The notes under the pieces: model-generated | Database searches by the model: none | Seen by the model: the letters and a program-made list of their open reading frames with translations, nothing else | Told to the model about the DNA's origin: nothing | Assembly: GCA_020630795.1 (NCBI GenBank) | Contig: JAHDIK010000003.1 | Span: forward strand, 48,344-112,343 | From: Colwellia sp. | GTDB lineage: Bacteria > Pseudomonadota > Gammaproteobacteria > Enterobacterales > Alteromonadaceae | DNA: 64,000 nt | Direction of reading: 5' to 3' | Made by a program: the position numbers and the translations under genes | In this document: in pieces, positions 29,060-38,263 of the stretch | Layout of the letters: each line of letters opens with the position of its first letter | How positions within the stretch are numbered: position 1 is the stretch's first letter

Positions 29060-30184
29060 TTAAAAGCTATATTTAGCTGATAATTGAAAGTAGTTTGAAT
29101 CTACGTCGTCCATTCCTTTATCACTGACAGAGTAATTACCTAGCTCTGCACCCGTTGTTAGGTTTGGTGTAATGTTGGTGATTAAATTAACTCCCCAGTG
29201 TGTGCGTTCTCTCTCTAACTCATCGGTTTTCGCTGAGCCGTAATATACAGTACTACGCAGTGATTCATTCCAGAAATGACGATATGAAATAGCGTAAGCG
29301 GTTGTAGACTCCACAACCGTTTCGTTATCGGTTGTACTGGTTACAATATCGGGTGTCATGCCAGCAGAAACATAACGACCAGCTTCACCTACGGTTACCT
29401 GAAACCTAAAGTCATCTTTTCCTGTTGTTTTTATACGACCAGCTATGTTTCCAGCAATAGCCATTTCGTCAATTCCGCCTTGATCCAATTTTCTAACAAG
29501 TGCTCCAAAAGACAAGGTACCCCAATCGGCTTTATGATTGTAACGTCCAACAAAGTCTGGAGTCGACTCATCTGGATCTGCTTGCGCACCTGTTAAACCT
29601 ACAGCGCTCGCTGGGCTTCCTATGTCACCATCTCCATTAGTTTCAGGGTTTTCAATAGAGAACTGCCATGCACCATTGGTGTAACGAATTTGAGTTTGAC
29701 GAATAAAAACTTCACCTGTGTGTGGACCACCAAAATCTAATGCTTCTGGCAGTGCGTGCAATGGCATAAATGTGGTCCATGTTTGTCCTGCGGTCCAGTC
29801 TTTATAACTGATAGTATAATGGCGTAAACGAGGGTTAGCAGAATTACTGACGACTTCGTTACCACCGCCACCATACATGTCAAATTCTACAAATGCAGAA
29901 ACGTCGCCATGCGTCATTTTAAAATTAAGGCGAGATTCCTTTACATTAAACCCTGTGTGAGAGGTTTCAACAGGTGCTCCAGCAGGAAAATTAGCAACCC
30001 AATAATCTTGATAGGCAATGTCTCCACTTACATGTCTTACATCTACTTTAGCGTAACCACCAATTGCAACCGTTGTTTTTGTTCCGTTAACTTCGCTAGA
30101 CATCAGTTCAATAGCTGCATTTGCGTTAAAGCTGGCTACAATTGCAGTAGCAATAAGTGTTTTATATATGTGTTTTGTTGTCAT
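29060..30184 (-). CDS. DcaP-like outer-membrane porin
   Basis: This 374-residue precursor has a signal peptide (MTTKHIYKTLIATAIVASFNANA) and an outer-membrane beta barrel ending in the C-terminal Phe of QLSAKYSF, the signal for the BAM machinery. Features such as VAIGGYAKVDVRH, KESRLNFKMTHGDVSAFVEFD, and the loop AGQTWTTFMPLHALPEALDFGGP resemble DcaP trimeric porins, which pass anionic or dicarboxylic compounds. It is monocistronic with its own terminator, next to the GH2 gene on the same strand. Uptake of oligosaccharide or organic acid products is possible, but the substrate is unknown. Confidence 0.85.
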   Translation of the reverse strand: MTTKHIYKTLIATAIVASFNANAAIELMSSEVNGTKTTVAIGGYAKVDVRHVSGDIAYQDYWVANFPAGAPVETSHTGFNVKESRLNFKMTHGDVSAFVEFDMYGGGGNEVVSNSANPRLRHYTISYKDWTAGQTWTTFMPLHALPEALDFGGPHTGEVFIRQTQIRYTNGAWQFSIENPETNGDGDIGSPASAVGLTGAQADPDESTPDFVGRYNHKADWGTLSFGALVRKLDQGGIDEMAIAGNIAGRIKTTGKDDFRFQVTVGEAGRYVSAGMTPDIVTSTTDNETVVESTTAYAISYRHFWNESLRSTVYYGSAKTDELERERTHWGVNLITNITPNLTTGAELGNYSVSDKGMDDVDSNYFQLSAKYSF

Positions 30185-30597
30185 TTTTATATTCCCCGCT
30201 TGTCAGTTTATTTTTTTAATCGCAGGTACTTTTACAAAACGCTTGTACAAAAACTATACGGGACAACACCTAAGTTCATTAGGTGGTAATGAGTAGGTAT
30301 TTATACTTAGTGCGATGGGGTTAAAATAGGGGAGGAGAGGTTGAATGTTATATTATATTTATTTTTCAATCATTTAGGTTTTATTTTCTGTTTGCTTAAA
30401 TTAATAATGCCAAAAAAAACATCATTAAAAACACGGTTTATCTCAAATGATTACATGAAATTTAAGTGGAAAAACACTTCTTCCAAAATTGATATAATTA
30501 TATTCATTCATAACTAAAACGAAAAAAGGCCATTATGATTAATGACCTTATAATGTGCGAATTAATAAACGTAGTTACTAAATCGCTAATACGTGTA
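30185..30597. other. Intergenic region between the porin and GH2 genes
   Basis: About 410 AT-rich bases hold the porin promoter region on the right side of the porin and the GH2 terminator at 30522-30549. No gene is seen, and I could not identify convincing promoter hexamers or an operator. Confidence 0.5.
30522..30549 (-). terminator. Terminator of the GH2 gene
   Basis: On the minus strand AAGGTCATTA pairs with TAATGGCCTT (one U-G pair), followed by six T. It lies 49 bases after the GH2 stop codon. Confidence 0.75.
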
Positions 30598-33144
30598 TTA
30601 TTTACTTTTAAGTGTAATGGTAACGGGTTTAGACGTAACACCATTAGCAGAGGCTGTAACGGTTACTGTGCCTGACTTGTTTTTGGCTTGCAGTAATACC
30701 ACCGCTTTTCCTAAATGTGTTATTACATGGTCTGCTAATACGTCTTGCGTGTTGTACTCCCAGCCATTGTCTACAGCAATAATCGATGCTTCACCATTTA
30801 CAGTGAATTTTGTATCTATTGCGGCATCAGATAATATATTTCCATTTTTATCTAACAATGTTGCATGTACATAGGTTGTATCGTAATTATCTGCCGTTAT
30901 TTCTTTATTTTCGGTGATTAACTCAATAGCGGCTAATTCTCCGTGAGTATTAAGTATATCTTCAGATACTGCTTGACCATTGTTGTATCCAATCACTTTA
31001 AGTTCACCAGCCTTATACGGAACCATCCATTTGATAATTTGATCATCAAAATTTTTAAGTTGTTTTCTACCTAACGATTTTCCATTTAAGAATAGTTCTG
31101 CAGATTCTGTATTGGTATAAGCTTGTACAACAACGTTTTCGTTGTTTTTATATTTCCAAAGCTCATGAATATCGAACCATTCCCAACGACGAAGTTCAGA
31201 CCAAACATTCGCTGGAGCTTTACGTTTTTTAAATGTCCAACCTGTATCTTTATTGTATGAAAATTCAGAGATTTTAGCCGATGTTGTACCTAAGTAAGTT
31301 TTTGGTTTATCAACCCAAATTGTTTCGAAGAAATGACCTCTAGGCGTTTTATTACCAACAAAATCAAATAATGAAATTTCTAACCCCATGCGTGGCATTG
31401 GTCCAGCTTCACCTTTGTATGCAAAACCCGTCCAAACAAATATACCTGCCACGTAATCTTTATCTTTTACGTCGCGCCATTCACGCCATGCGCCCCAGTT
31501 TTCCGAACCATATATTGGGGTGTTAGGGTACATTTTATGGGCTGCTTCGTATGACGGAGCACGGTAGTTAAATCCTACTACATCTAGTGTATCTGTATAG
31601 CCAGATACATAACCAACGGAAGGGTGCACTAACCCAGCGGTAACAGGGCGAGTTGTATCAATTTCTTTAACAAAATCAGATAACGCTTTAGAAATAATAG
31701 GCAAGTTATCTATTTTATCTGGGTTATTCTTTTTAAGTTTTGCACGAATACGTTCCGGATTAAAATCAGCAGAATCTACGTAGTAGTTAGTGCCATCTTC
31801 AGCATAAGACGAAGATTCAGCATAGTATGGGTACGTCCATTCAATTTCGTTGCCGATACTCCACATGATAACTGATGGGTGATTGAAGTCTCTACGTATT
31901 AGGTCTTTTAAGTCTTGCTCAGCCCATTGATTAAAATGAATGTTGTATGAAACAGCTGATGCGCCCGTCGCTTTATTGTCGCCAAGAGCCACTTTGCTTT
32001 TTAGTTTTGCTCGATCCCAGTCGTCGAAGGCCTCTGAGTTAACTAAGAACCCCATTTCGTCAGCAAGATCTAATAGTTCAGGATTATGTGGGTTGTGAGA
32101 TAATCGTAACGCGTTTGCACCAACACCCTTGAGTTTATTCAAGCGTGAGCGCCAGATAGACTTATGAACAGCAGTACCTACAGCACCAGCGTCATGATGT
32201 ATATTTACACCTTTTATTTTTACTTGTTTGCCATTAAGTAAGAACCCTTTTTTAGCATTAAACTCGATTGTTCTAATACCAAAGGTGGCGGTATCACTTT
32301 CTGTTTTGTCACCGTCTACATAAACGGTTGCTTTTGCTGTGTATAAATGAGGTGTTTCTAAAGACCACAACTTAGGTGATTTAACCGTAAGTGTTTGTGA
32401 TATTTTATTCTCGTGTGTTAAATCAAATGATTCTTTATCTTGCGCTACTTTTTTACCGTTTGCGTCAAATAACTCTATCTTAAGCTTTGCATCTTCACCT
32501 TGATATTTTTTCGCAATAACCTGTGTGTTAACACTAATTTTTGCTTTTTTAGCTGTTACTTTAGGTGTGGTTACTTGAATACCCCATTGAGGAATATAAA
32601 CAGGTTCTGTTTTTACAAGCCTAACATTACGATAGATACCTGACCCCGTATACCAGCGAGAATCAGCATATGCTGTGCGATCTACTTTTACCGTAATTAC
32701 GTTTTCTTTATCGCCATAATGAGCATATTCCGATAAGTCTACTTGAAAGCTTGCGTATCCATATGGTCGGCCGCCAATATAATGCCCATTTAACCAAATA
32801 CGTGAGTTGTTATAAATACCGTCAAACTCAACCCAAATCTTTTTGTTTTTATCAGAAGAGGGCAATGTAAATGTTTTACGATACCAACCAATACCACCAG
32901 CTTTAAAGCCTGTACTAGCGGCAGCATTTTCATTGGTGTAAGGCAGTGCTACGGCCCAATCGTGCGGGAGCCTAACTGACTGCCAATTGCTGTCATCATA
33001 TTGGTACTGATGAGCAGCTTGCTGTTTATCTAATGTAAATTTCCAATCGAAGTTGAAGTCTTCAACAGATTTTGCGTAAGTTGCCATACTGGAAACAAGA
33101 AAAACCGCCAGTATTAACAAAGGTTTAGTTATTTTAAGTATCAT
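30598..33144 (-). CDS. Glycoside hydrolase family 2 enzyme (beta-galactosidase-like), secreted
   Basis: This 848-residue precursor has a signal peptide ending near MATYA (residues 1-24). The GH2 jelly-roll is at about 30-200 (GIGWYRKTFTLP, WLNGHYIGGRPYGYASFQVDLS), then the Ig-like GH2 domain and the catalytic barrel with the acid/base Glu in VIMWSIGNEIEW and the nucleophile region PIYGSENWGAWREW. After it come a DUF4982-type domain (AELFLNGKSLGRKQL) and a C-terminal Ig-like domain (HATLLDKNGNILSDA). This layout is typical of periplasmic enzymes acting on galactose- or glucuronide-containing algal oligosaccharides. The exact sugar is not determinable here. It is followed by 77 bases upstream to the PhyH dioxygenase on the same strand. 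Confidence 0.9.
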   Translation of the reverse strand: MILKITKPLLILAVFLVSSMATYAKSVEDFNFDWKFTLDKQQAAHQYQYDDSNWQSVRLPHDWAVALPYTNENAAASTGFKAGGIGWYRKTFTLPSSDKNKKIWVEFDGIYNNSRIWLNGHYIGGRPYGYASFQVDLSEYAHYGDKENVITVKVDRTAYADSRWYTGSGIYRNVRLVKTEPVYIPQWGIQVTTPKVTAKKAKISVNTQVIAKKYQGEDAKLKIELFDANGKKVAQDKESFDLTHENKISQTLTVKSPKLWSLETPHLYTAKATVYVDGDKTESDTATFGIRTIEFNAKKGFLLNGKQVKIKGVNIHHDAGAVGTAVHKSIWRSRLNKLKGVGANALRLSHNPHNPELLDLADEMGFLVNSEAFDDWDRAKLKSKVALGDNKATGASAVSYNIHFNQWAEQDLKDLIRRDFNHPSVIMWSIGNEIEWTYPYYAESSSYAEDGTNYYVDSADFNPERIRAKLKKNNPDKIDNLPIISKALSDFVKEIDTTRPVTAGLVHPSVGYVSGYTDTLDVVGFNYRAPSYEAAHKMYPNTPIYGSENWGAWREWRDVKDKDYVAGIFVWTGFAYKGEAGPMPRMGLEISLFDFVGNKTPRGHFFETIWVDKPKTYLGTTSAKISEFSYNKDTGWTFKKRKAPANVWSELRRWEWFDIHELWKYKNNENVVVQAYTNTESAELFLNGKSLGRKQLKNFDDQIIKWMVPYKAGELKVIGYNNGQAVSEDILNTHGELAAIELITENKEITADNYDTTYVHATLLDKNGNILSDAAIDTKFTVNGEASIIAVDNGWEYNTQDVLADHVITHLGKAVVLLQAKNKSGTVTVTASANGVTSKPVTITLKSK

Positions 33145-33221
33145 TTTTTACCCTATATTTATTGTTTAACAGCGAGATACGCGCGTTAGTTTATAGCTAG
33201 TTGTTGTCGTTGTTGTTTTAA

Positions 33222-34064
33222 TTATTCAAAAGGACTAATCAGTGGAGACAGCTTGCCATCGGCCAGTTCACCTGGTTTTCTGTCGGGTAACCAACGTTGA
33301 AGGTCGTCGCGTTTACCTTTATTCCAGCGATTTTGAGGATCAGGATCTTCTATTACTCGCGTTTCATCGGCAAACCATATGATAGTCATTGCTTCTCGCA
33401 TGATATTTGAAGAGTTTTGTGGCGCACCGTGTAAACACCAACCAGAATGGAATGTTGCATCACCTGCATTCATATCGCCATGATTTACAATGGAGAATCC
33501 ACGTTCTTTACACATGTCGCTAAGTAGCTTTTCAGACTCGTCCGAAATAGGCATGTCGCCTAAATAACCTACATTGCCTGTGCCGCTGGCAAAGTTAAGC
33601 GTGCCCATTTGTTTAGTTACATCGATTAATGGCATCCACATGGTTACACATTTATTGGTGTCTAAAGGCCAATAATGTTGGTCTTGATGCCAAGGTGTTA
33701 AGCCACCATAAGGTTCTTTATAAAGTGCTTGATCGTGATAAACCCTCACTTTATCTACACCAAGTAACTTTGCAGCAATACTGGCGAAACGCTTTGCTAG
33801 CACAAATCTAGCAACACTTTCGTAATCTGGCCATAAATTCATTATTTGTAGAAATGCTTTGCCGTAGGTGTCTCTTTCTTCAATGGGGAGTAACTGAATT
33901 TTGGCTTTTCTATCGCTAACCGCTGTATTAATCGCTTGGCGGTAAGGAGTGAGTTCAGAAGCCGTACAGATGTTGTTGATACGTACATGCCCATTTTCAT
34001 TGTAGTAATCTACATCGTCGGTACTTATGGGAGTAGGTGAATTTAAATTAGGTAAACTTGTCAT
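33222..34064 (-). CDS. Phytanoyl-CoA dioxygenase (PhyH) family Fe(II)/2-oxoglutarate oxygenase
   Basis: This 280-residue soluble oxygenase has a double-stranded beta-helix fold. The iron triad is visible: His126 and Asp128 in TPWHQDQHYW, and His212 in HSGWCLHGAPQNSS. Family members hydroxylate or oxidatively demethylate small molecules using O2 and 2-oxoglutarate. The substrate is unknown. It sits between the GH2 enzyme and an AraC regulator on the same strand and is divergent from an alcohol dehydrogenase plus esterase-D-like hydrolase, a set that would fit oxidative removal of a methyl or alkyl group from a sugar. That is inference only. Confidence 0.88.
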   Translation of the reverse strand: MTSLPNLNSPTPISTDDVDYYNENGHVRINNICTASELTPYRQAINTAVSDRKAKIQLLPIEERDTYGKAFLQIMNLWPDYESVARFVLAKRFASIAAKLLGVDKVRVYHDQALYKEPYGGLTPWHQDQHYWPLDTNKCVTMWMPLIDVTKQMGTLNFASGTGNVGYLGDMPISDESEKLLSDMCKERGFSIVNHGDMNAGDATFHSGWCLHGAPQNSSNIMREAMTIIWFADETRVIEDPDPQNRWNKGKRDDLQRWLPDRKPGELADGKLSPLISPFE

Positions 34065-34168
34065 ATTAAACGTCGTAGTAAAGTCAGCATAATATTAAAT
34101 ATATACTCAATCAAAAATAAAAACAGCGTATCAAATGTAAAAAGTATCACATCTTTGCTGTTTTGAAT

Positions 34169-35029
34169 TTATTTGGTTTTTAGTTTTAATTCTAATTGGT
34201 ATTTTTTTGGAGTAGTGCCAAATTGTTTTTTAAACAAGGCAATGAAGTGAGAAGGGCTTGAAAAATTCAACTCGTAGCTAATATCTGTGATGGAATAATG
34301 ACTTTGGCTTAACAAGCGAGCAGCACTGTATAACTTATGTTTAATGGTGTATTCGGAGAAGTTGCATCTAAAAACACTTTTAAATAGTCGTGAAAAATAT
34401 GAAGGAGATAAATGACATAAGTTAGCAGCTTCTTCCAACGACAAGTTTACGTTATTTTGATATCTAAACTTATCAACAATAGGTGCAAGTTTTTCATAGC
34501 CAGTTGAGGTGTTGATAGATTTAGTATGTGGTGCTTTTACAGGTGTAGCGTGTTCTGCGAGCCAAATAATAAGTAGTTTAAGTAACACAATACTTTTATT
34601 GCTGTGTGGGTTTTCATCGTAGCTTTGCTTTAACCATTTTACTTGATGGCTTACAGCTTCTAATTCTGATTTCGATAGCCTTAAATGCAAGCCTTGATGA
34701 AAGAATGACGCCTCTTCTGTTAAATCATTATCAATTAAAAACTCAGGTAAAAATTGAATGATAAACCAAGATTTATTGGTGTTGTTCAATTCAAAGTTGT
34801 GTGTTTCAAGCGCTGGGGTAAATACAATATCGTTGTCTACAAGTGCTGACTTTCCTTGGTTGTAGTAGTAATCACCTTGTATTTCTTCAAATATAATGAG
34901 TTCGTGTACTTCATGAAAATGCATGAAGCATGAGTAAAGATCATCTTGTTTGTACGACACATGATGAATTTCAAATTGATAACCATCTTTTATACAAAAT
35001 GGCTCGCAATATACTTTCATTTTACTCAT
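34169..35029 (-). CDS. AraC-family transcriptional regulator
   Basis: This 286-residue regulator has an N-terminal cupin-like sensing domain (FHEVHELIIFEEIQGDYYYNQG, about residues 35-120) and two C-terminal helix-turn-helix motifs (LSLEEAANLCHLSPSYFSRLFKSVF and YSITDISYELNFSSPSHFIALFKKQFGTTPKKY). Sugar-responsive activators of polysaccharide genes commonly have this form. It lies between the PhyH gene and the divergent ADH gene, with an inverted repeat in the shared promoter region, so it probably controls both sides. Confidence 0.92.
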   Translation of the reverse strand: MSKMKVYCEPFCIKDGYQFEIHHVSYKQDDLYSCFMHFHEVHELIIFEEIQGDYYYNQGKSALVDNDIVFTPALETHNFELNNTNKSWFIIQFLPEFLIDNDLTEEASFFHQGLHLRLSKSELEAVSHQVKWLKQSYDENPHSNKSIVLLKLLIIWLAEHATPVKAPHTKSINTSTGYEKLAPIVDKFRYQNNVNLSLEEAANLCHLSPSYFSRLFKSVFRCNFSEYTIKHKLYSAARLLSQSHYSITDISYELNFSSPSHFIALFKKQFGTTPKKYQLELKLKTK

Positions 35030-35060
35030 TGTTTAAGCGTCTCGATATTGTTAGTTAATG

Positions 35061-35090
35061 TGTATTAATGACATTAATTATGTTAATACA
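35061..35090. promoter_or_regulatory. Inverted repeat in the araC-ADH divergent promoter region
   Basis: TGTATTAA (35061-35068) and TTAATACA (35083-35090) are perfect 8-bp arms with a 14-base spacer, in the 199-base gap between divergent genes. It may be an operator of the AraC-type regulator, but AT-richness makes chance symmetry possible. Confidence 0.35.
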
Positions 35091-35228
35091 GTCATTATGT
35101 GTTATTGAAGAGCAAAATTATGACACTTATTAACGACTGGTTACCAGTTAATTTTTTCTTTATATGTTCAAATACGTTATCAAAATAGTAAAACTATAAC
35201 TAAATATAATGATTACGAAGGAAAATTT

Positions 35229-36344
35229 ATGATTGAATCTCGCGCAATAATTTCCGATGGGCAAGGCAACTACGAATTAAAAACTGTGCAAGTTGGACAA
35301 CCAAAAGCCGGAGAAGTGCTTGTTAAATTAATGGCGTCGGGGATTTGTCATACAGATTGGGATTCCATTCAAAACTGGAATAAAAACTTTATTGTTGGGC
35401 ATGAAGGTGCCGGTGTTGTTGAAGCGGTTGGTGACAATGTGTCTAAGGTAGCTGTTGGCGACAAAGTGATACTTAATTGGGCTATTCCTTGTGGTGAATG
35501 TTTTCAATGTGGCGAAGGGAATTTACATATATGTGAAAATAACTCACCAGTTTGTGGATGTGGGTTAGAAGGGCATGCTCATGCTGAAGCGAGTACTGAA
35601 AACTCTGCACCTATTGAACGATCTTTTCACCTTGGAACGATGAGTGAATACACCATTATTAAACAAGCTGCTGTTGTGAAAATAGACCAAGATATACCCT
35701 TTGCATCAGCTTCAATAGTAGGTTGTGGTGTTATGACTGGTTGGGGCTCAGTGGTTAATGCTGCAAAACTAGAGGCCGGTGCGTCAGCAGCTATTATAGG
35801 TTGTGGTGGTGTTGGGTTAAACGTGATTCAAGCAGCTAAGTTATCGGGTGCAGCCAAAATAATTGCAGTAGATATTAGCGAAGAAAGAATTGAACAGGCT
35901 AAAAAGTTTGGTGCCACTCATGGCATTATTGCGCAAGCAGATGATAAAGACTTTATAAAAGTACGCGAGCAAGTTAAAGCATTAACAAGCGGACGAGGTG
36001 CAGACTATGCATTTGAGTGTACTGCTATTCCTGCACTAGGATCAGCGCCATTAGCTTTGGTACGTAATGCAGGCACGGCGGTTCAAGTAAGTGGTATTGA
36101 GCAACGTATAGATTTTGATTGTGAATTGTTTGAATGGGACAAAACTTACATAAACCCATTGTATGGTATGTGTAACCCAGATAGAGACTTTCCGCGCTTA
36201 TTAAATTTATACGCAAATGGCCAGCTAAAATTAGATGAACTTGTTACAAAAACATATACGTTAGAAACGCTTGCTGAAGGATTTGACGACTTGTTAAATG
36301 GCCGAATCGCTAAAGGTGTTGTGTTGCTTAATCAAGAGGGATAA
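35229..36344 (+). CDS. Zinc-dependent alcohol dehydrogenase (MDR, class III-like)
   Basis: This 371-residue medium-chain dehydrogenase has catalytic zinc ligands Cys40 (SGICHTDWD) and His58-Glu59 (GHEGAGVVEAVG), a structural zinc lobe with four Cys (PCGECFQCGEGNLHIC), and a Rossmann motif IIGCGGVGLNVIQAA with Asp at the end of strand two (IAVDIS), which favours NAD. The overall form, including FHLGTMSEYTIIKQAAVVKI, is closest to formaldehyde/S-hydroxymethyl-thiol dehydrogenases. It is two bases upstream of an esterase-D-like hydrolase, the usual next enzyme of glutathione-dependent formaldehyde oxidation. The substrate remains inferred. Confidence 0.88.
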   Translation: MIESRAIISDGQGNYELKTVQVGQPKAGEVLVKLMASGICHTDWDSIQNWNKNFIVGHEGAGVVEAVGDNVSKVAVGDKVILNWAIPCGECFQCGEGNLHICENNSPVCGCGLEGHAHAEASTENSAPIERSFHLGTMSEYTIIKQAAVVKIDQDIPFASASIVGCGVMTGWGSVVNAAKLEAGASAAIIGCGGVGLNVIQAAKLSGAAKIIAVDISEERIEQAKKFGATHGIIAQADDKDFIKVREQVKALTSGRGADYAFECTAIPALGSAPLALVRNAGTAVQVSGIEQRIDFDCELFEWDKTYINPLYGMCNPDRDFPRLLNLYANGQLKLDELVTKTYTLETLAEGFDDLLNGRIAKGVVLLNQEG

Positions 36345-36346
36345 CT

Positions 36347-37156
36347 GTGGCTATAAAACGATTAGAAGTTTCTAACCCTAAGTATACGCCAGAGAATACA
36401 CAGTTATTAACTATTCATTCGTCATACTTAAATAGACGACATGATGTTTCAATATATAACGTAAATGCACAGGGAAACGATGTGCCTATTATAGTGTTAC
36501 TACACGGTGTTTATGGTAATCATTGGGTTTGGATGCATCTAGGTGGTGTTCATCAGGTGTATGAATCTATTAAAGCATCGCAAGGGTTATCAGAATTTAT
36601 TCTAGTTATGCCGTCTGATGGTGGTATTTTTGATGGCTCTGGTTACTTACCTACGTCTGCTCACGATAATTATGATGGGTGGATTGTGGACGATGTTATA
36701 AATGCTGTTATAGAAACCGTGCCTAACGCAAGTAACAAAAGCCATTTATATATTACCGGATTGTCGATGGGCGGATATGGTGCATTGCGACTAGGGGCTA
36801 AATACGCGAGTCGATTTAAGGGTATATCAGGTCATTCGTCCATTACCAAGGTTGAAGATTTAACTTCATTCGTTAACGAACCTGTTTCAATGTATGAATG
36901 CGAAAACGATGAAGAATCGAGTATATTGCATTGGATGGAATTAAACAGAGAACAACTTCCTCCGGTACGTTTTGATTGTGGTAAAAATGATATTTTAATC
37001 GAGTCTAATAGAGAGTTTGAAATGTCGTTACGAGAAAATGCATTTAGTTACCAATACAGTGAGTTTGAGGGAGAGCACAGTTGGGAATATTGGCACGAAC
37101 ATATTCAGCAAACTTTTGAATTTTTTGATGAAATAGAAGTTAGACTCAAAAAATAA
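36347..37156 (+). CDS. Alpha/beta hydrolase, esterase D / S-formylglutathione hydrolase-like
   Basis: This 269-residue cytoplasmic hydrolase of the putative-esterase family has the oxyanion strand LLHGVYGNHW, nucleophile Ser140 in GLSMGGYGALRLG, Asp in DCGKNDILIES and His in GEHSWEYW. The family includes S-formylglutathione hydrolase and tributyrin esterase. The start is GTG two bases after the ADH stop, so the two are co-translated. Together they could take formaldehyde to formate, but a role on acetylated or feruloylated sugars is equally possible. Confidence 0.85.
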   Translation: MAIKRLEVSNPKYTPENTQLLTIHSSYLNRRHDVSIYNVNAQGNDVPIIVLLHGVYGNHWVWMHLGGVHQVYESIKASQGLSEFILVMPSDGGIFDGSGYLPTSAHDNYDGWIVDDVINAVIETVPNASNKSHLYITGLSMGGYGALRLGAKYASRFKGISGHSSITKVEDLTSFVNEPVSMYECENDEESSILHWMELNREQLPPVRFDCGKNDILIESNREFEMSLRENAFSYQYSEFEGEHSWEYWHEHIQQTFEFFDEIEVRLKK

Positions 37157-37219
37157 CGTTATTCGCATCGTATGTAAATCATGCTCGTTTTAACGGACAA
37201 CACGATAAGTTACTCAATG

Positions 37220-37248
37220 AAAAGGCATAAGTTAATTATGCCTTTTTT
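37220..37248 (+). terminator. Terminator of the ADH-esterase operon
   Basis: AAAAGGCATAA (37220-37230) pairs perfectly with TTATGCCTTTT (37236-37246), five-base loop, ending in a T-run. It lies 64 bases after the hydrolase stop. Confidence 0.88.
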
Positions 37249-37354
37249 ATGTTTAAATTTCTCTGTGTTTATATATGAATCACAGTGTTTTTATGTGAAT
37301 TATAAATGATCATGTGTTATGGTTTTATTTAAATAGCATTAGTCCTTCCAAAAC

Positions 37355-38263
37355 ATGATAAGTGAGTTAAATATTGTGCTGAAAAATTTACTCTTAGCGT
37401 TAACGTACGCGTATTTTTTTATATCGGTTGGCATATTTGCAAATGAGTTAAAGCAAGGGGAAAAGCTATATAACGACAACTGTGCTGCGTGTCATCGCGT
37501 TAAAAGCTTTACGGTTGGTCCATCGCTTGTTGAAATAAGTAAGAAGTATTCAAAAGAGAAGGAAAAATCCTTTCTAAACTGGACAAATAACCCAGGGAAA
37601 ATTAACCCTAAAACCATTCAAATGCCCGCAATGTCACATTTAGGTGATCCTGCTTTAAAAATGGTTCACAAGTATGTTTTACATGCCACAAAGAGTGTAA
37701 AAGAAACTAAAAGTAGGCATGGCTTTACCCCATTTAAACGACCTGAACCAAAGTACCCTTACGTTAAGCGTAGTTATATGCCGTTTGCTTCTCCGGCTGC
37801 TATTGCTGTGGTATTAAATGATCAGTTTTCATTGAGTTGGGACGCATCAATTAAAAGGTTACGTTATGGCTTTTCAACGGCGAATGTATTTTTTAGTGGT
37901 GAGTCTGCGCTAGATAAAGCCGAAAAACTTATACTTTACAAAGAAACTTCTAGTCAGTTTTGGCCGTTTATAAACGATGAACAAATTGAGTACCAAGGTT
38001 ACAAATTAAAAGATGGTACGCCAACCTTTATGTATCAAGCAGGTAATATTCACATTACCGAACGTATAATTCAGGGGCCAAAAGTTAGATCTTTCGTTCG
38101 TCAATTTACTGTTAAAGGGAGTAATAGCGGTGCAGTGATTGACTTAAGTCATGATGGAAATGTGACGATCATGCCCAACAAAGGGGTTTTGGAAAGAAAT
38201 CAGTTAACACTAACTGAAAAAGAATTAGCTCAGTTTTCAATAACGGTGACGATGAATGATTAA
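37355..38263 (+). CDS. Periplasmic cytochrome c domain protein
   Basis: This 302-residue precursor has a signal peptide (about residues 1-30) and a class I cytochrome c domain with heme motif CAACH (Cys43, Cys46, His47) and a distal Met in MPAMSHLGD. The C-terminal 170 residues form a separate beta-rich domain that I do not recognise. It overlaps the next gene by eight bases. Together they look like a periplasmic dehydrogenase or sensor with its electron acceptor. Cytochrome and beta-propeller fusions or pairs are common in Planctomycetes and marine Bacteroidetes sugar loci. Confidence 0.8.
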   Translation: MISELNIVLKNLLLALTYAYFFISVGIFANELKQGEKLYNDNCAACHRVKSFTVGPSLVEISKKYSKEKEKSFLNWTNNPGKINPKTIQMPAMSHLGDPALKMVHKYVLHATKSVKETKSRHGFTPFKRPEPKYPYVKRSYMPFASPAAIAVVLNDQFSLSWDASIKRLRYGFSTANVFFSGESALDKAEKLILYKETSSQFWPFINDEQIEYQGYKLKDGTPTFMYQAGNIHITERIIQGPKVRSFVRQFTVKGSNSGAVIDLSHDGNVTIMPNKGVLERNQLTLTEKELAQFSITVTMND

